A stretch of DNA of 22,560 nt from an uncultured Thalassolituus sp. (GTDB lineage Bacteria > Pseudomonadota > Gammaproteobacteria > Pseudomonadales > Oceanobacteraceae). Position 1 is the stretch's first letter. Every line of letters begins with the position of its first letter. Both the position numbers and the translations under genes were made by a program. The stretch is from positions 1-22,560 of the forward strand of contig CAJXIT010000011.1 of NCBI GenBank assembly GCA_913054055.1, read 5' to 3'. This document shows positions 7,903 through 17,118 of the stretch, piece by piece. The notes beneath the pieces are model-generated. The model was given only the letters and a program-made list of their open reading frames with translations. It made no database searches and was not told where the DNA came from.

Positions 7903-8937
7903 TTAAAATTGCTCAGGTGACTTGGCTTTTTCACGAGCCGATTCTGGCGTGATGATGCCTTTTTGAACCAATGCTTTTAAAGACTGGTCCATGGTTGTCA
8001 TGCCTAACGAACCACCGGTTTGTATAGCACTATACATTTGCGCAACTTTTTCTTCACGAATCAGGTTACGTATAGCAGGTGTTCCCACCATAATTTCATG
8101 AGCCGCCACACGGCCACCGCCTTTCTTTTTAAGAAGGCACTGAGAAATTACCCCTTCAAGAGACTCTGACAACATGGAACGTACCATGGACTTTTCTTCA
8201 GCTGGGAATACATCCACAATACGGTCAATGGTTTTAGCCGCTGAGGTGGTGTGCAAGGTGCCAAATACACAGTGACCCGTTTCCGCAGCAGTTAATGCAA
8301 GTCGAATGGTTTCTAGGTCTCGCATCTCACCAACCAAGATTACATCCGGGTCTTCACGAAGTGCCGAACGCAATGCTTCGTTAAAGCCTAAAGTGTCACG
8401 ATGCACTTCTCGTTGGTTAATTAGAGATTTTTTACTTTGGTGCACAAATTCGATCGGGTCTTCTACGGTCAGAATATGTTTATGAAAAGTATCATTCAAA
8501 TAATCTAACATGGCCGCCAGAGTTGTGGATTTACCCGAACCTGTTGGTCCAGTTACCAACACCAAGCCACGAGGCTTAGTGGCTAAATCTTTAAATATTT
8601 GCCCCATACCCAAATCATCACAAGTTAATACCTTAGATGGAATGGTACGAAACACAGCAGCCGCACCACGATTCTGGTTAAACGCGTTTACACGGAAACG
8701 GGCCACACCGGGTACTTCAAACGAGTAATCGGTTTCTAAAAACTCTTCAAAATCTTTACGCTGTTTATCATTCATAATGTCATAAACAAGCGCATGTACT
8801 TCTTTGTGGCTTAACGCCGGAAGATTGATGCGTCGGACTTCACCGTCCACACGAATCATAGGGGGGAGACCTGCCGACAAGTGTAAATCCGAGGCCCCTT
8901 GCTTGGCTGAAAACGCCAATAATTCAGTAATATCCAT
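7903..8937 (-). CDS. pilT: PilT, type IV pilus retraction ATPase
   Basis: A 344-residue GspE/PilT-family ATPase that depolymerises the pilus to drive twitching. It shows the N-terminal ASDLHLSAGLPPMIRVDG block, the Walker A GPTGSGKST (130-138), ILTVEDPIEF (155-164), the Walker B region DPDVILVGEMR (197-207), the His box GHCVFGTLH (221-229) and the C-terminal TPAIRNLIREEK motif that marks PilT proper. The length is the family norm. On the minus strand GGAG lies about 9 bases before the ATG at 8937. The gene is divergent from yggS across 155 bases, the Pseudomonas arrangement. That gap holds an inverted repeat TTCAGT-9-ACTGAA (about 8970-8990) and no promoter I would call with confidence. Confidence 0.98.
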   Translation of the reverse strand: MDITELLAFSAKQGASDLHLSAGLPPMIRVDGEVRRINLPALSHKEVHALVYDIMNDKQRKDFEEFLETDYSFEVPGVARFRVNAFNQNRGAAAVFRTIPSKVLTCDDLGMGQIFKDLATKPRGLVLVTGPTGSGKSTTLAAMLDYLNDTFHKHILTVEDPIEFVHQSKKSLINQREVHRDTLGFNEALRSALREDPDVILVGEMRDLETIRLALTAAETGHCVFGTLHTTSAAKTIDRIVDVFPAEEKSMVRSMLSESLEGVISQCLLKKKGGGRVAAHEIMVGTPAIRNLIREEKVAQMYSAIQTGGSLGMTTMDQSLKALVQKGIITPESAREKAKSPEQF

Positions 8938-9092
8938 TAACCGCTACTCCGCTACGTCATTCTGCCCTGTTCAGTGTAGTTCATACTGAATGCTGTCCAT
9001 GTCATAATGCACAAACAGAGTCATAATAGACGAATTGATCATTTTTTATCATTAGAATTACCCACATTGTAACCAGACCAGAAAATAAAACC

Positions 9093-9791
9093 ATGACGGA
9101 TTTAGAATCTAGCAACAATTTGATTCAGCGCTACCACAGCGTCAAACAAGACATTGAAAATGCTTGCTCAGATACTGATCGAACCCCTGATTCTGTCGCA
9201 TTATTGGCCGTTTCTAAAAAGCACCCTGCTGCATCCATTAAAACCCTCTATGAAAATGGGCAAAGGGCATTTGGTGAAAACTATGTTCAAGAAGGCACAG
9301 ATAAAGTCAGCGTGCTTTCTCAACTGGACATTCAATGGCATTTTATTGGCCCCATTCAGTCCAATAAAACTCGGTTAGTGGCCGAAAACTTTCATTGGGT
9401 ACACACCATTGATCGCTTAAAGATTGCAAAACGCCTAAATGATCAACGGCCCCATGATCAAGCGCCGTTAAATGTGCTGATTCAAATCAATATCAGCGAG
9501 CAAGCAAGTAAATCTGGCATCCACTTAAATGAGCTAGATAACCTGGCTCAATCCATTAATGAAATGGAACATCTCAATTTACGCGGCTTAATGTGCATTC
9601 CAGAAGAGCAAAGTTTGGCGTCATTAGCGCTAGAATTTAAGGCCATGCAACACGCTTATCAGCAATTACAAAACCAATATCCACAGGTCGATACGTTATC
9701 CATGGGCATGTCGGCTGATTTACCATGTGCCATTGAATGTGGCAGCACAATGGTGCGCATAGGCACGGCTATTTTTGGCAAGCGAATTTAA
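9093..9791 (+). CDS. yggS: YggS-type PLP-binding protein (PLP homeostasis)
   Basis: A 232-residue fold-type III PLP-binding protein (YggS/PLPBP/COG0325) that maintains vitamin B6 and amino-acid balance and has no known catalytic activity. The PLP lysine is in LLAVSKKHP (K42), followed by GENYVQE, WHFIGPIQSNK, LNVLIQINIS and the C-terminal phosphate-binding region LSMGMSADLPCAIECGSTMVRIGTAIFG. It begins ATG at 9093 after an A-rich leader without a clear Shine-Dalgarno. proC follows 30 bases later on the same strand; yggS-proC pairing is widespread, so they are probably one transcript. Confidence 0.96.
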   Translation: MTDLESSNNLIQRYHSVKQDIENACSDTDRTPDSVALLAVSKKHPAASIKTLYENGQRAFGENYVQEGTDKVSVLSQLDIQWHFIGPIQSNKTRLVAENFHWVHTIDRLKIAKRLNDQRPHDQAPLNVLIQINISEQASKSGIHLNELDNLAQSINEMEHLNLRGLMCIPEEQSLASLALEFKAMQHAYQQLQNQYPQVDTLSMGMSADLPCAIECGSTMVRIGTAIFGKRI

Positions 9792-9821
9792 AATTTAATA
9801 AGATTATGACAGGTAACACAT

Positions 9822-10640
9822 ATGACAAATATTGCATTTATTGGTGCAGGTAACATGGCCAGCGCCATCATTGGCGGCTTAATTCAAACCCGTGATCCTC
9901 AATCTATTTGGGCTTGTGACCCTAGCCAAGAAAAACTGAATGACTTACATGAAACCTTTGGTATTCAAACTACAACAAATAATTTGGATGCCATTCCTAA
10001 TGTGGATGTGATCATTCTTGCCGTCAAACCTCAAGTAATGGAACAAGTGCTGGCACCCTTACAATCAGCCCTGCAACAAAAACAACCCTTAATCATCTCG
10101 GTGGCGGCCGGCATCAACTTAAACAGTTTGGCCACATGGTGCGGTGGCGATTTGCCCATTGTACGTTGCATGCCCAACACACCCGCTTTAGTCGGCCAAG
10201 GGGCAAGCGGGTTATACGCCAACAAGCAAACAACTGATCAGCAAAAAGAAATCAGTGAAACCATTTTAAATGCGGTGGGCATGAGTGTTTGGGTGAAAAA
10301 TGAAGATGAATTAAATGCAGTGACCGCTGTATCCGGTAGCGGCCCCGCCTATTATTTTTTATTTATGGAAGCCATGATCGCCGCAGGTGAAAAACTTGGA
10401 CTGAGCAAAGAAACTGCTACATCCCTCACATTAAAAACCGCATTAGGCGCGGCCACCATGGCCAGCAACAGTGATATCGATCCGGCACAGCTTAGAAAAA
10501 ATGTGACCTCTCCCAATGGCACCACTGAGCAAGCCATCAATACCTTCATGGAAAATGATTTTGAAGCGATGGTAGAAAAAGCACTAACGGCGGCCAGCGA
10601 CCGCAGTGTATCTTTAAGTGAAGAGCTAGGCATCAAATAA
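9822..10640 (+). CDS. proC: Pyrroline-5-carboxylate reductase
   Basis: Reduces pyrroline-5-carboxylate to proline with NAD(P)H, the last step of proline synthesis, in the cytoplasm. The Rossmann loop FIGAGNMA (6-13), VKPQV (68-72), MPNTPALVG (117-125), SGSGPAY (171-177) and the family signature VTSPNGTTEQA (228-238) are all present. The 272 residues equal the usual length. An AGG about 9 bases before the ATG serves as a modest ribosome site. It is probably co-transcribed with yggS and ends at a palindrome shared with the convergent kinase gene. Confidence 0.97.
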   Translation: MTNIAFIGAGNMASAIIGGLIQTRDPQSIWACDPSQEKLNDLHETFGIQTTTNNLDAIPNVDVIILAVKPQVMEQVLAPLQSALQQKQPLIISVAAGINLNSLATWCGGDLPIVRCMPNTPALVGQGASGLYANKQTTDQQKEISETILNAVGMSVWVKNEDELNAVTAVSGSGPAYYFLFMEAMIAAGEKLGLSKETATSLTLKTALGAATMASNSDIDPAQLRKNVTSPNGTTEQAINTFMENDFEAMVEKALTAASDRSVSLSEELGIK

Positions 10641-10652
10641 TATCTGCCCATT

Positions 10653-10681
10653 ATGATTCAGTACACTCTGTACTGAATCAT
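10653..10681. terminator. Palindrome between convergent proC and kinase genes
   Basis: A perfect 13-bp inverted repeat ATGATTCAGTACA / TGTACTGAATCAT with a 3-base loop begins 12 bases after the proC stop. Its right arm contains the stop codon of the minus-strand kinase (10678-10680). There is no strong T-run on either strand, so it is a plausible but weak two-way terminator or an mRNA 3'-end stabiliser. Confidence 0.6.
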
Positions 10682-13011
10682 TTGAATTTAATGGTGGCTT
10701 TGAAGCCATGATCACTTTCTGCTTTTATCTCCCCTTTCAATACCTGGCTCACAATATTGTAAACACGATACATGCCCAAACCAGAGTTATTAGCATTGCC
10801 CCTTTTAGAGGTCACAAAAGGATCGAAGATGCGGGCCTTTATATCAGCTGCAATACCTTGTCCATTGTCCTGATAAATACATTGCCAAATGTCATCTTGT
10901 TTAAACAAATGTATTTCTATTAATTTATCTTTTTGTTCGGATTCAAAGCCATGTATTAAAGAGTTTTCAAACAATTGCCCAAAGATAATACTCCATGCAG
11001 CAGGATAACTATGTAAATATTCAGGACCATCTGTGAATATTTTCACTTTAACTTGCCGATACTGCTCACCCAAATCACTTTGAAATAAATAGTTTTCTAA
11101 AATATATTCAACATGGTGTTTAAAATGAAACTTGGTTTTTTCAACATCCACTTGATTCACTGAAACCAGTTTAAACCTTTGAATCAAGCGTGACATTTTA
11201 GCTAGATTTGAAGACATCAACTCCATCAATACTTGGCTATCTTGTACAAACCCTTTAAAAAAGGATTTATTTAGCGTTCCCTCTTCCATTTTTTTATCCA
11301 CCTCAAGCAGCAACTCAGTTAAATGACTTACTGAAGTCACATTATTGCCTAAAGGGGTATTAATTTCATGAGCCACACCCGTCACCAGCTGCTCCATGGT
11401 TTCCATTCTTTCCTTTTCCATCATGTCATGAATTTCTTGAGCCTGTTTACGCTCGCTAATATCAGTAATGAATCCTTCAATAACATTCACTCCTTGCTGA
11501 GTATATTTTCGCAAGGTCACAGAACAGGTTCGTACACGTCCATCTGCTGTGGTAAGGATTGACTCTGCATCCATCACAGGTTTATCGTCAAACGCCTTTT
11601 GCTCTAATTCATAGCCATTACTAAACAGTTTTCTTAAATCTGAACCTAGCTCAAGTGCTTTCTCTGGTGTATCAAATCCCATCAAACGAGCCAAAAAAGC
11701 ATTCACTGAAATTAACCCTCCTTTACCCGACACTCTAAACATTCCAATGGGAGCATTATCAAATAAATCCTGAAAAATTTTTTTATTTTCAAGAACCTCC
11801 TCTTTTAAGTGCAGGGTTTGCTCAACGGCCTGCAAGTGCTCAATTCTTTGCAAGCGAATTCTTTGAGCCAACGCAAGGGATAACAAAATGGCCTCAATCA
11901 TCCCACCAAACATATTCGAATATCGTGTAAAAAAGGTGCTTTCAATAAACCCTAATGATGACAGTGGTAACACCGCCAAACCTAGCAACAAGGAAAACCA
12001 TGCAAAGGTATAAATCAGAGCGATTGGCACCTTTTTAATGCTCAAATATATCCCAACACCCAACATGAAAATAGACGCCATCACACTGAATACATTTATA
12101 AAGATCATGGAATAGTTTAATCCCACAATCGGCATAGCAAAAAGATACAGAATCGCAATCGCCAGCAAGGCTTTAGAGATGGGGATTAACCTACTGGCAT
12201 ATCGCTTAAAATCTAATAAATAATAAGGGAACAATAATGAAGGAATGATCAACAGACCTGAAAACAACGGTATGCTCAAATGATTAAACTCAACCTGATT
12301 CGGCCACAAGTAATAACCACCATCACCGGTTAAACCTAATACAAATAAAATATAAAAAGCCACATACATCACATAAAAATAATACGCTTTATCGCGTATC
12401 GTCACTGCAAGACCAAAGTTATACAGCATCATGACTAACAACACGCCGTAAACTAAACCCGATACAATTACCTCCTCTTGTACAGCCTTGTCATGCTCAT
12501 GCTCTGAAAGTACTTCCATGGTTAAAAGCATGGCATTGATGCCAGATACTCGAATGTAAACATCAATGGATTTATGTTGATTAAAGGTAAATTTAAATCC
12601 CGGCTTTTTCTCTTGTACTTGCCTTTGAATGTTTGTGACCGTGTCGCCTAATTTAAGGGTTTGAATGATTTCTTTATTTTCAGACATGATGTAGATATCC
12701 ACCACATCATGAACTGGATGCAAGAAACGAAAGAAATGAACATCAGAAGAAAAATCGGACTGCTGTGCTCTGATGTGAATCCAAAACTCACCTGACACGA
12801 ACCCATAATTTTTTAATGCATCCACCTGAGTCCACTGTTCAGGCGACTTAAGGTGAATATCGGACAACTGCAAAGGTTCATCAGAGTATAAATAGGCATA
12901 ATCTAGACTAAGAGCGGATGCACTATGGCCTACCCCTGCTTGCCCGTCGGCAAAAGCATGAGCACTGAGTCCATTCACAATCAACAAGCAAAATAGCGCT
13001 CGTATCCACAT
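10678..13011 (-). CDS. 7TMR-DISM / PAS sensor histidine kinase
   Basis: A membrane sensor kinase of 777 residues counted from the ATG at 13011. In order: a signal peptide (1-22, ending AHAFA); an extracytoplasmic 7TMR-DISM type 2 domain (about 30-165, with YGFVSGEFWIHIR and FFRFLHPVHDVVDIYI); about seven membrane helices (about 180-385); a short coiled coil; a PAS domain (about 415-520, with FDNAPIGMFRVSG and ITDISERKQ); a phospho-acceptor segment GVAHEINTPLGNN (His548); and a HATPase domain with the N box QLFENSLIHGF (N683), DNGQGI (715-720), the F box FDPFVTSKRG and GLGMYRVYN. No receiver is attached and no response regulator is adjacent, so it is an orphan. The frame also extends 7 codons upstream to a TTG (13032) without a ribosome site. 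The DISM input suggests a carbohydrate-like or envelope ligand, but that is only inference. Confidence 0.9.
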   Translation of the reverse strand: MWIRALFCLLIVNGLSAHAFADGQAGVGHSASALSLDYAYLYSDEPLQLSDIHLKSPEQWTQVDALKNYGFVSGEFWIHIRAQQSDFSSDVHFFRFLHPVHDVVDIYIMSENKEIIQTLKLGDTVTNIQRQVQEKKPGFKFTFNQHKSIDVYIRVSGINAMLLTMEVLSEHEHDKAVQEEVIVSGLVYGVLLVMMLYNFGLAVTIRDKAYYFYVMYVAFYILFVLGLTGDGGYYLWPNQVEFNHLSIPLFSGLLIIPSLLFPYYLLDFKRYASRLIPISKALLAIAILYLFAMPIVGLNYSMIFINVFSVMASIFMLGVGIYLSIKKVPIALIYTFAWFSLLLGLAVLPLSSLGFIESTFFTRYSNMFGGMIEAILLSLALAQRIRLQRIEHLQAVEQTLHLKEEVLENKKIFQDLFDNAPIGMFRVSGKGGLISVNAFLARLMGFDTPEKALELGSDLRKLFSNGYELEQKAFDDKPVMDAESILTTADGRVRTCSVTLRKYTQQGVNVIEGFITDISERKQAQEIHDMMEKERMETMEQLVTGVAHEINTPLGNNVTSVSHLTELLLEVDKKMEEGTLNKSFFKGFVQDSQVLMELMSSNLAKMSRLIQRFKLVSVNQVDVEKTKFHFKHHVEYILENYLFQSDLGEQYRQVKVKIFTDGPEYLHSYPAAWSIIFGQLFENSLIHGFESEQKDKLIEIHLFKQDDIWQCIYQDNGQGIAADIKARIFDPFVTSKRGNANNSGLGMYRVYNIVSQVLKGEIKAESDHGFKATIKFK

Positions 13012-13146
13012 AAATAAAAAACACTTATACAAAAGACATAATTACTTAACAGTGTAGTCCTAATCTTCAATTATTTGTGAATATTCAAAGGCTTGCCCAT
13101 ATTTCTTAGATATCAGGCTGTCTGAGAAACCGCGGCTTAGCGAGTA

Positions 13147-13821
13147 TTACATTAGCCCTCTTTCTGCCATGGAAATAACCTCTCCATCCCCCACGATAAA
13201 GTGATCAAGTACTCTCACATCCACCAACGCCAAAGCCGATACCAATTTATGAGTAATGCGTTCATCGCTGATACTGGGCTCGGCGATGCCAGAAGGGTGG
13301 TTATGGGCAAACATAACCGCAGCCGCATTGTGCTGCATGACGTATTTAAGCACTTCTCTGGGATACACACTGGCTGCATCCAAGGTGCCTTGAAACAACT
13401 GCTGGTAATGAATCAGCCGATTCTGATTATCCAAAAGCAAGCAACTGAATACTTCATGGGGCAGGTGTCGAAGCTGGCTAGTCAGATAAGATTTCACCGC
13501 TTGCGGGGTATTAAATGCATTGGGTTTATCTAAGGTTTGTTTAAGGTGGCGCCGACTCATTTCCAATACCGCTTGCAGCTGAGTGTATTTCGCAGGCCCC
13601 AACCCTAAATGCTCACAAAAGTCGGTTTGACCCGCTTCCAATAAAGGCCGCAAACCTCCAAAGCGATTAAGCAGCTCTCTTGCTAAATCCACTGCTGTCA
13701 GACCCTTGATACCGGTCCTTAAAAAAATGGCTAATAGTTCAGCATCACTTAAGCTGTGTGCCCCTTGTTTGAGCAGTTTTTCTCTGGGGCGTTCATCCGC
13801 CGGCCAATCTGTAATCGCCAT
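13147..13821 (-). CDS. radC: RadC / JAB-domain protein (UPF0758)
   Basis: A 224-residue protein with an N-terminal helix-hairpin-helix-like part (RPREKLLKQGAHSLSDAELLAIFLRTG) and a C-terminal JAB/MPN domain. The JAMM metal motif is intact: AHNHPSGIAEPSISDE, with His173, His175 and Asp186. The name RadC is historical; a repair role has been questioned, and the biochemical function is not settled. The ribosome site GGAGGG lies directly before the ATG at 13821. It is divergent from coaBC, the common proteobacterial arrangement. The 135 bases between its stop and the kinase start contain no clear terminator. Confidence 0.95.
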   Translation of the reverse strand: MAITDWPADERPREKLLKQGAHSLSDAELLAIFLRTGIKGLTAVDLARELLNRFGGLRPLLEAGQTDFCEHLGLGPAKYTQLQAVLEMSRRHLKQTLDKPNAFNTPQAVKSYLTSQLRHLPHEVFSCLLLDNQNRLIHYQQLFQGTLDAASVYPREVLKYVMQHNAAAVMFAHNHPSGIAEPSISDERITHKLVSALALVDVRVLDHFIVGDGEVISMAERGLM

Positions 13822-13899
13822 TATCCCTCCATGGATAAATCTTTAAACAATTTTTAAAATCTGAGCCCTGCAACAGCAGTTCATCTGGAATTTTGTTGT

Positions 13900-13905
13900 T
13901 ATACT
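13900..13905 (+). promoter_or_regulatory. Possible -10 box of coaBC
   Basis: TATACT lies 24 bases before the coaBC start, and a transcript from it would still include the AAGGAG ribosome site at 13918-13923. No good -35 is visible at 16-18 bases, so this is a weak call. Confidence 0.35.
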
Positions 13906-13928
13906 CCATGCAGATTCAAGGAGTTATC

Positions 13929-15125
13929 ATGCATAGGTTAAGCAATAAACGCATTTTATTAGGCATCACAGGTGGCATTGCAGCCTATAAAAGCGCCGAA
14001 TTAGTACGCGCCCTAAAAACAGCCGGTGCCGATGTTCGTGTGGTGATGACTCAGGGGGCAAAAGAATTCATTACCCCGCTTACCTTGCAAGCCCTTTCCG
14101 GCAACCCGGTGCACCATAGCTTACTGGATCCTGAAGCCGAAGCGGGTATGGGGCACATAGAATTAGCACGATGGGCTGATTTTATTTTAGTGGCACCCGC
14201 CAGCGCCAACTTCATTGCCCGTGTGTGTGCAGGCATGGGCAACGACTTATTAACCACCTTGTGCCTCGCCAGCAATACACCAAAAGCCATTGCCCCCGCC
14301 ATGAATCAAGCCATGTGGGCAGATGAAACCACACAAGCCAATATCAAAACCCTAACTACCATGAACAAGGTTCAGGTGTGGGGGCCAGATGCCGGTGAAC
14401 AAGCCTGTGGCGATGTGGGCCCTGGTCGTATGATCGAACCCGCGGTTTTAGCCACCATGCTTGCCGATCAATTTGAGTCTCAACTGCTCAGCGGTAAAAC
14501 CGTCACCATTACCGCAGGCCCAACCCGAGAAGCCATTGATCCTGTTCGCTACATCAGCAATCACTCAAGCGGTAAAATGGGATACGCCCTAGCACTTGCA
14601 GCGGTAGAAGCCGGCGCCAAAGTGAATTTAGTCAGTGGTCCAGTCAGCTTAGCAACCCCGGATAAAACCCAGCGTTTTAATGTGGAAAGCTGTCATGACA
14701 TGCTTGAGCAGGTTGAAGCGCTTCTGCCTGAAACCGATATTTTTATCGGCGCTGCCGCTGTGGCCGATTATCGCCCAGGAGATGTGAGCGATCAAAAAAT
14801 TAAAAAAAACCAAGATGCTATGCAGATAAATTTGGTAAAAAACCCAGACATCATTGCCACCGTGGCCGCTAAAACAGACAAGCCCTTTACGGTGGGTTTT
14901 GCCGCCGAGACACAAGATGTCATTGCTTACGCAAAAGGAAAATTAGAAAAGAAAAATCTCGATATGATCGTCGCCAATGATGTGAGCCAAGATGGCATTG
15001 GTTTTAACAGTGACCAAAACGCCATCATCATTATCGACCGTCACTCGCAAACGGATTTTGCCCAAGCCAGTAAATATCAATTAGCCTGCAATGTGATTCA
15101 GCATATTGCCAAGTTAAATAAATAA
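13929..15125 (+). CDS. coaBC: Bifunctional phosphopantothenoylcysteine decarboxylase / phosphopantothenate-cysteine ligase
   Basis: Makes 4'-phosphopantetheine from phosphopantothenate and cysteine, two steps of coenzyme A synthesis. The N-terminal FMN-dependent CoaC part shows GITGGIAAYK (12-21), the catalytic His in GHIELARWAD (H76), PAMN (123-126) and the active Cys in ACGDVGPGRM (C160). The C-terminal CoaB part shows AGPTREAIDPVRYISNHSSG, the SDQKIKK lysine segment, GFAAET and VANDVS. The ATG at 13929 is chosen because AAGGAG lies 5 bases before it and it gives the normal N-terminus. A longer frame to a TTG at 13893 would overlap the possible -10 and has no ribosome site. dut follows after 26 bases. 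Confidence 0.97.
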   Translation: MHRLSNKRILLGITGGIAAYKSAELVRALKTAGADVRVVMTQGAKEFITPLTLQALSGNPVHHSLLDPEAEAGMGHIELARWADFILVAPASANFIARVCAGMGNDLLTTLCLASNTPKAIAPAMNQAMWADETTQANIKTLTTMNKVQVWGPDAGEQACGDVGPGRMIEPAVLATMLADQFESQLLSGKTVTITAGPTREAIDPVRYISNHSSGKMGYALALAAVEAGAKVNLVSGPVSLATPDKTQRFNVESCHDMLEQVEALLPETDIFIGAAAVADYRPGDVSDQKIKKNQDAMQINLVKNPDIIATVAAKTDKPFTVGFAAETQDVIAYAKGKLEKKNLDMIVANDVSQDGIGFNSDQNAIIIIDRHSQTDFAQASKYQLACNVIQHIAKLNK

Positions 15126-15151
15126 ACATCGATTTAAAGTACGAGTTCAAC

Positions 15152-15610
15152 ATGAAAAAAAGTTTTCAAGTTAAAGTGTTAGACAAGCGCCTAGGCAAAG
15201 ACATTCCTATGCCGCACTATGGCACAGAGGGCAGCGCCGGTTTGGATTTACGCGCATGTTTAGAAGAAACATTAGTTTTGAATCCAGGTGAAACCAAACT
15301 GATTCCAACGGGTATGTCTATTTACATTGAAGACAATGGTTTAGCCGCCATGATTTTACCGCGCAGTGGTTTAGGCCATAAACACGGCATCGTATTAGGC
15401 AACCTTGTGGGTTTAATCGACAGTGACTACCAGGGTGAACTCATGGTGAGCTGCTGGAACCGTGGCGACAAACCCTTCACCATGGAAATTGGTGAACGCA
15501 TTGCACAACTTGTGATCGTGCCAGTAGTGCAAGCGGAATACAATTTTGTAGAAGAATTTGAAGCCACTGATCGCGGTGAAGGCGGCTTTGGTTCAACCGG
15601 TACTAAATAA
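15152..15610 (+). CDS. dut: dUTP diphosphatase
   Basis: Hydrolyses dUTP to dUMP, keeping uracil out of DNA and supplying thymidylate synthesis. It is a homotrimeric enzyme with five motifs, all visible in its 152 residues: SAGLDLRA (28-35), PRSGLGHKHG (70-79), GLIDSDYQGE (87-96, with the catalytic Asp), GERIAQLV (114-121) and the C-terminal lid RGEGGFGSTG (141-150). It lies between coaBC and the mutase gene with short gaps, consistent with one transcript; coaBC-dut pairing is standard in gammaproteobacteria. Confidence 0.98.
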   Translation: MKKSFQVKVLDKRLGKDIPMPHYGTEGSAGLDLRACLEETLVLNPGETKLIPTGMSIYIEDNGLAAMILPRSGLGHKHGIVLGNLVGLIDSDYQGELMVSCWNRGDKPFTMEIGERIAQLVIVPVVQAEYNFVEEFEATDRGEGGFGSTGTK

Positions 15611-15626
15611 ACGTTAGCGGTTATTT

Positions 15627-17003
15627 ATGCAGCAAATCGCAACCGAAATCTTTCGTGAGTATGACATCCGTGGGCAATACCCACTGAAACTCAATGAAAG
15701 TACGACCCAGCAAATTGGTAAAGCCCTTGGCAGTGAAATTTTAGCTGCCAAGCAAGACCGATGTTATGTAGCATGGGACGGTAGGCTGTCTAGCCCATCC
15801 CTGCGAGATGCATTGGTCTCCGGCATCATCAGTACCGGTTGCGATGTTTATTTAATCGGGGCGGCACCCACTGCAGCTGCATTTTGTGCCATCAAACAAT
15901 CCCAGCAAAGCTGTGCCATGATCACCGGCAGCCATAACCCCAAACAAGACAACGGCATTAAAATCGCAGTGGCTGGCACACCCCGTAGCGGCGAAGACAT
16001 TACAGTTTTACTGTCTCGTATTCAGTTGCAACTGTTTGAAGAAGGCCAAGGAAACATTCATCAGGCACCAGAAGTATTTGAGCAATACCAATCCCAGCTC
16101 AAGCAAAACTTTAAACTTAAGCGCCCACTTAAAATTGTTTTAGATGCCGGCAACGGCATTGGTGGCCCCACCGCTTTATCAGCATTGAAAAACATGGGCG
16201 CTGATGTCATTGCCATTGCCTGTGAAGTGGATGGTAACTTCCCATTACATCACCCTGACCCAGCAAAAAGTAAAAACCTTACTTGGCTCAAACAAGCGGT
16301 GTTAGAACACCAAGCTGACTTTGGTATTGCATTAGATGGCGACGCAGATCGTTTAGGCGTGGTGGACGATCGAGGCAATATGATATTACCTGATCGCCTA
16401 AGCTTATTATTCGTGGAAGATATTCTAAAAAAACAGCCAGGTGCCACCATCATTTTTGATGTGAAGTGTACCGATGTATTAAGTGACTTTATTCAGCAAC
16501 AAGGGGGCATTGCCAACATGATTGCCACCGGCCATACCAGCATGAAAAAAGCCATACGAGAAACCAGTGCGCCATTTGCCACCGAGCTCAGTGGCCATAT
16601 TTTATTTAATGATGAACACGGGCTTGGAGTCGACGACGGCATTTACGCTGGCCTTCGACTTTGCCAATTAATTAGTGAGCAACCACACTCGTTATCGCAA
16701 CGATTAAATGCATTTCCAAACCCAGTTTCTACTGAAGAAATTCAATTGCCAGTAAAAGACAGCGAAAAGTTTTCCATTATGGGCTTGATTCAAAGTCACG
16801 GATTCAAAGACCATGATACTTTCACCATTGACGGTGTCAGAATTCAATTTGATCACGGCTGGGCACTGGTGCGAGCCAGCAATACCACCCCTTGCTTAAC
16901 ACTCAGATTCGAAGCAAGCACTCAAGATCATTTAGATACCATTCAATTTCATGTAATGGAAGAGCTCCATAGAATCATTCCCAATTTGGCTGAGAATCAA
17001 TAA
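15627..17003 (+). CDS. algC: Phosphomannomutase/phosphoglucomutase, AlgC-type
   Basis: An alpha-D-phosphohexomutase of 458 residues that interconverts 6- and 1-phospho sugars (Man and/or Glc) for LPS and exopolysaccharide precursors. The phosphoserine loop is ITGSHNP (S102), the Mg loop is DGDADR (237-242), and the phosphate-binding loop RASNTTP (416-422) matches the AlgC type. The start FREYDIRG is standard. One point is odd: the sugar-recognition loop, usually GEMSGH in AlgC, here reads TELSGH (319-324), and the segment after it reads NDEHGLGVDDGIY instead of the usual Phe/Trp-containing form. Substrate preference may therefore differ. It lies 16 bases after dut and upstream of argB, as in Pseudomonas. 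Confidence 0.93.
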   Translation: MQQIATEIFREYDIRGQYPLKLNESTTQQIGKALGSEILAAKQDRCYVAWDGRLSSPSLRDALVSGIISTGCDVYLIGAAPTAAAFCAIKQSQQSCAMITGSHNPKQDNGIKIAVAGTPRSGEDITVLLSRIQLQLFEEGQGNIHQAPEVFEQYQSQLKQNFKLKRPLKIVLDAGNGIGGPTALSALKNMGADVIAIACEVDGNFPLHHPDPAKSKNLTWLKQAVLEHQADFGIALDGDADRLGVVDDRGNMILPDRLSLLFVEDILKKQPGATIIFDVKCTDVLSDFIQQQGGIANMIATGHTSMKKAIRETSAPFATELSGHILFNDEHGLGVDDGIYAGLRLCQLISEQPHSLSQRLNAFPNPVSTEEIQLPVKDSEKFSIMGLIQSHGFKDHDTFTIDGVRIQFDHGWALVRASNTTPCLTLRFEASTQDHLDTIQFHVMEELHRIIPNLAENQ

Positions 17004-17072
17004 ACCCTTTAAACTGACCCAAATTAACTGAATCTAAGGCACTTCAGCGGATGCAATTCATTATCCTGAGCG

Positions 17073-17078
17073 TATAAT
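17073..17078 (+). promoter_or_regulatory. Possible -10 box of argB that affects start choice
   Basis: A consensus TATAAT overlaps the first in-frame ATG (17077) of the argB frame. If it is used, transcription begins around 17085 and translation must start at 17107 or 17119. No convincing -35 is visible. Confidence 0.4.
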
Positions 17079-17118
17079 GATGGCATTCAATTACCTCAGA
17101 TTAAAAATGCGAATTGCC

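Noticed and set aside
9010..9036. GTCATAAT repeated about 20 bases apart in the pilT-yggS gap
   Set aside because: Two short AT-rich matches are expected by chance, and they do not fit a promoter or known operator.
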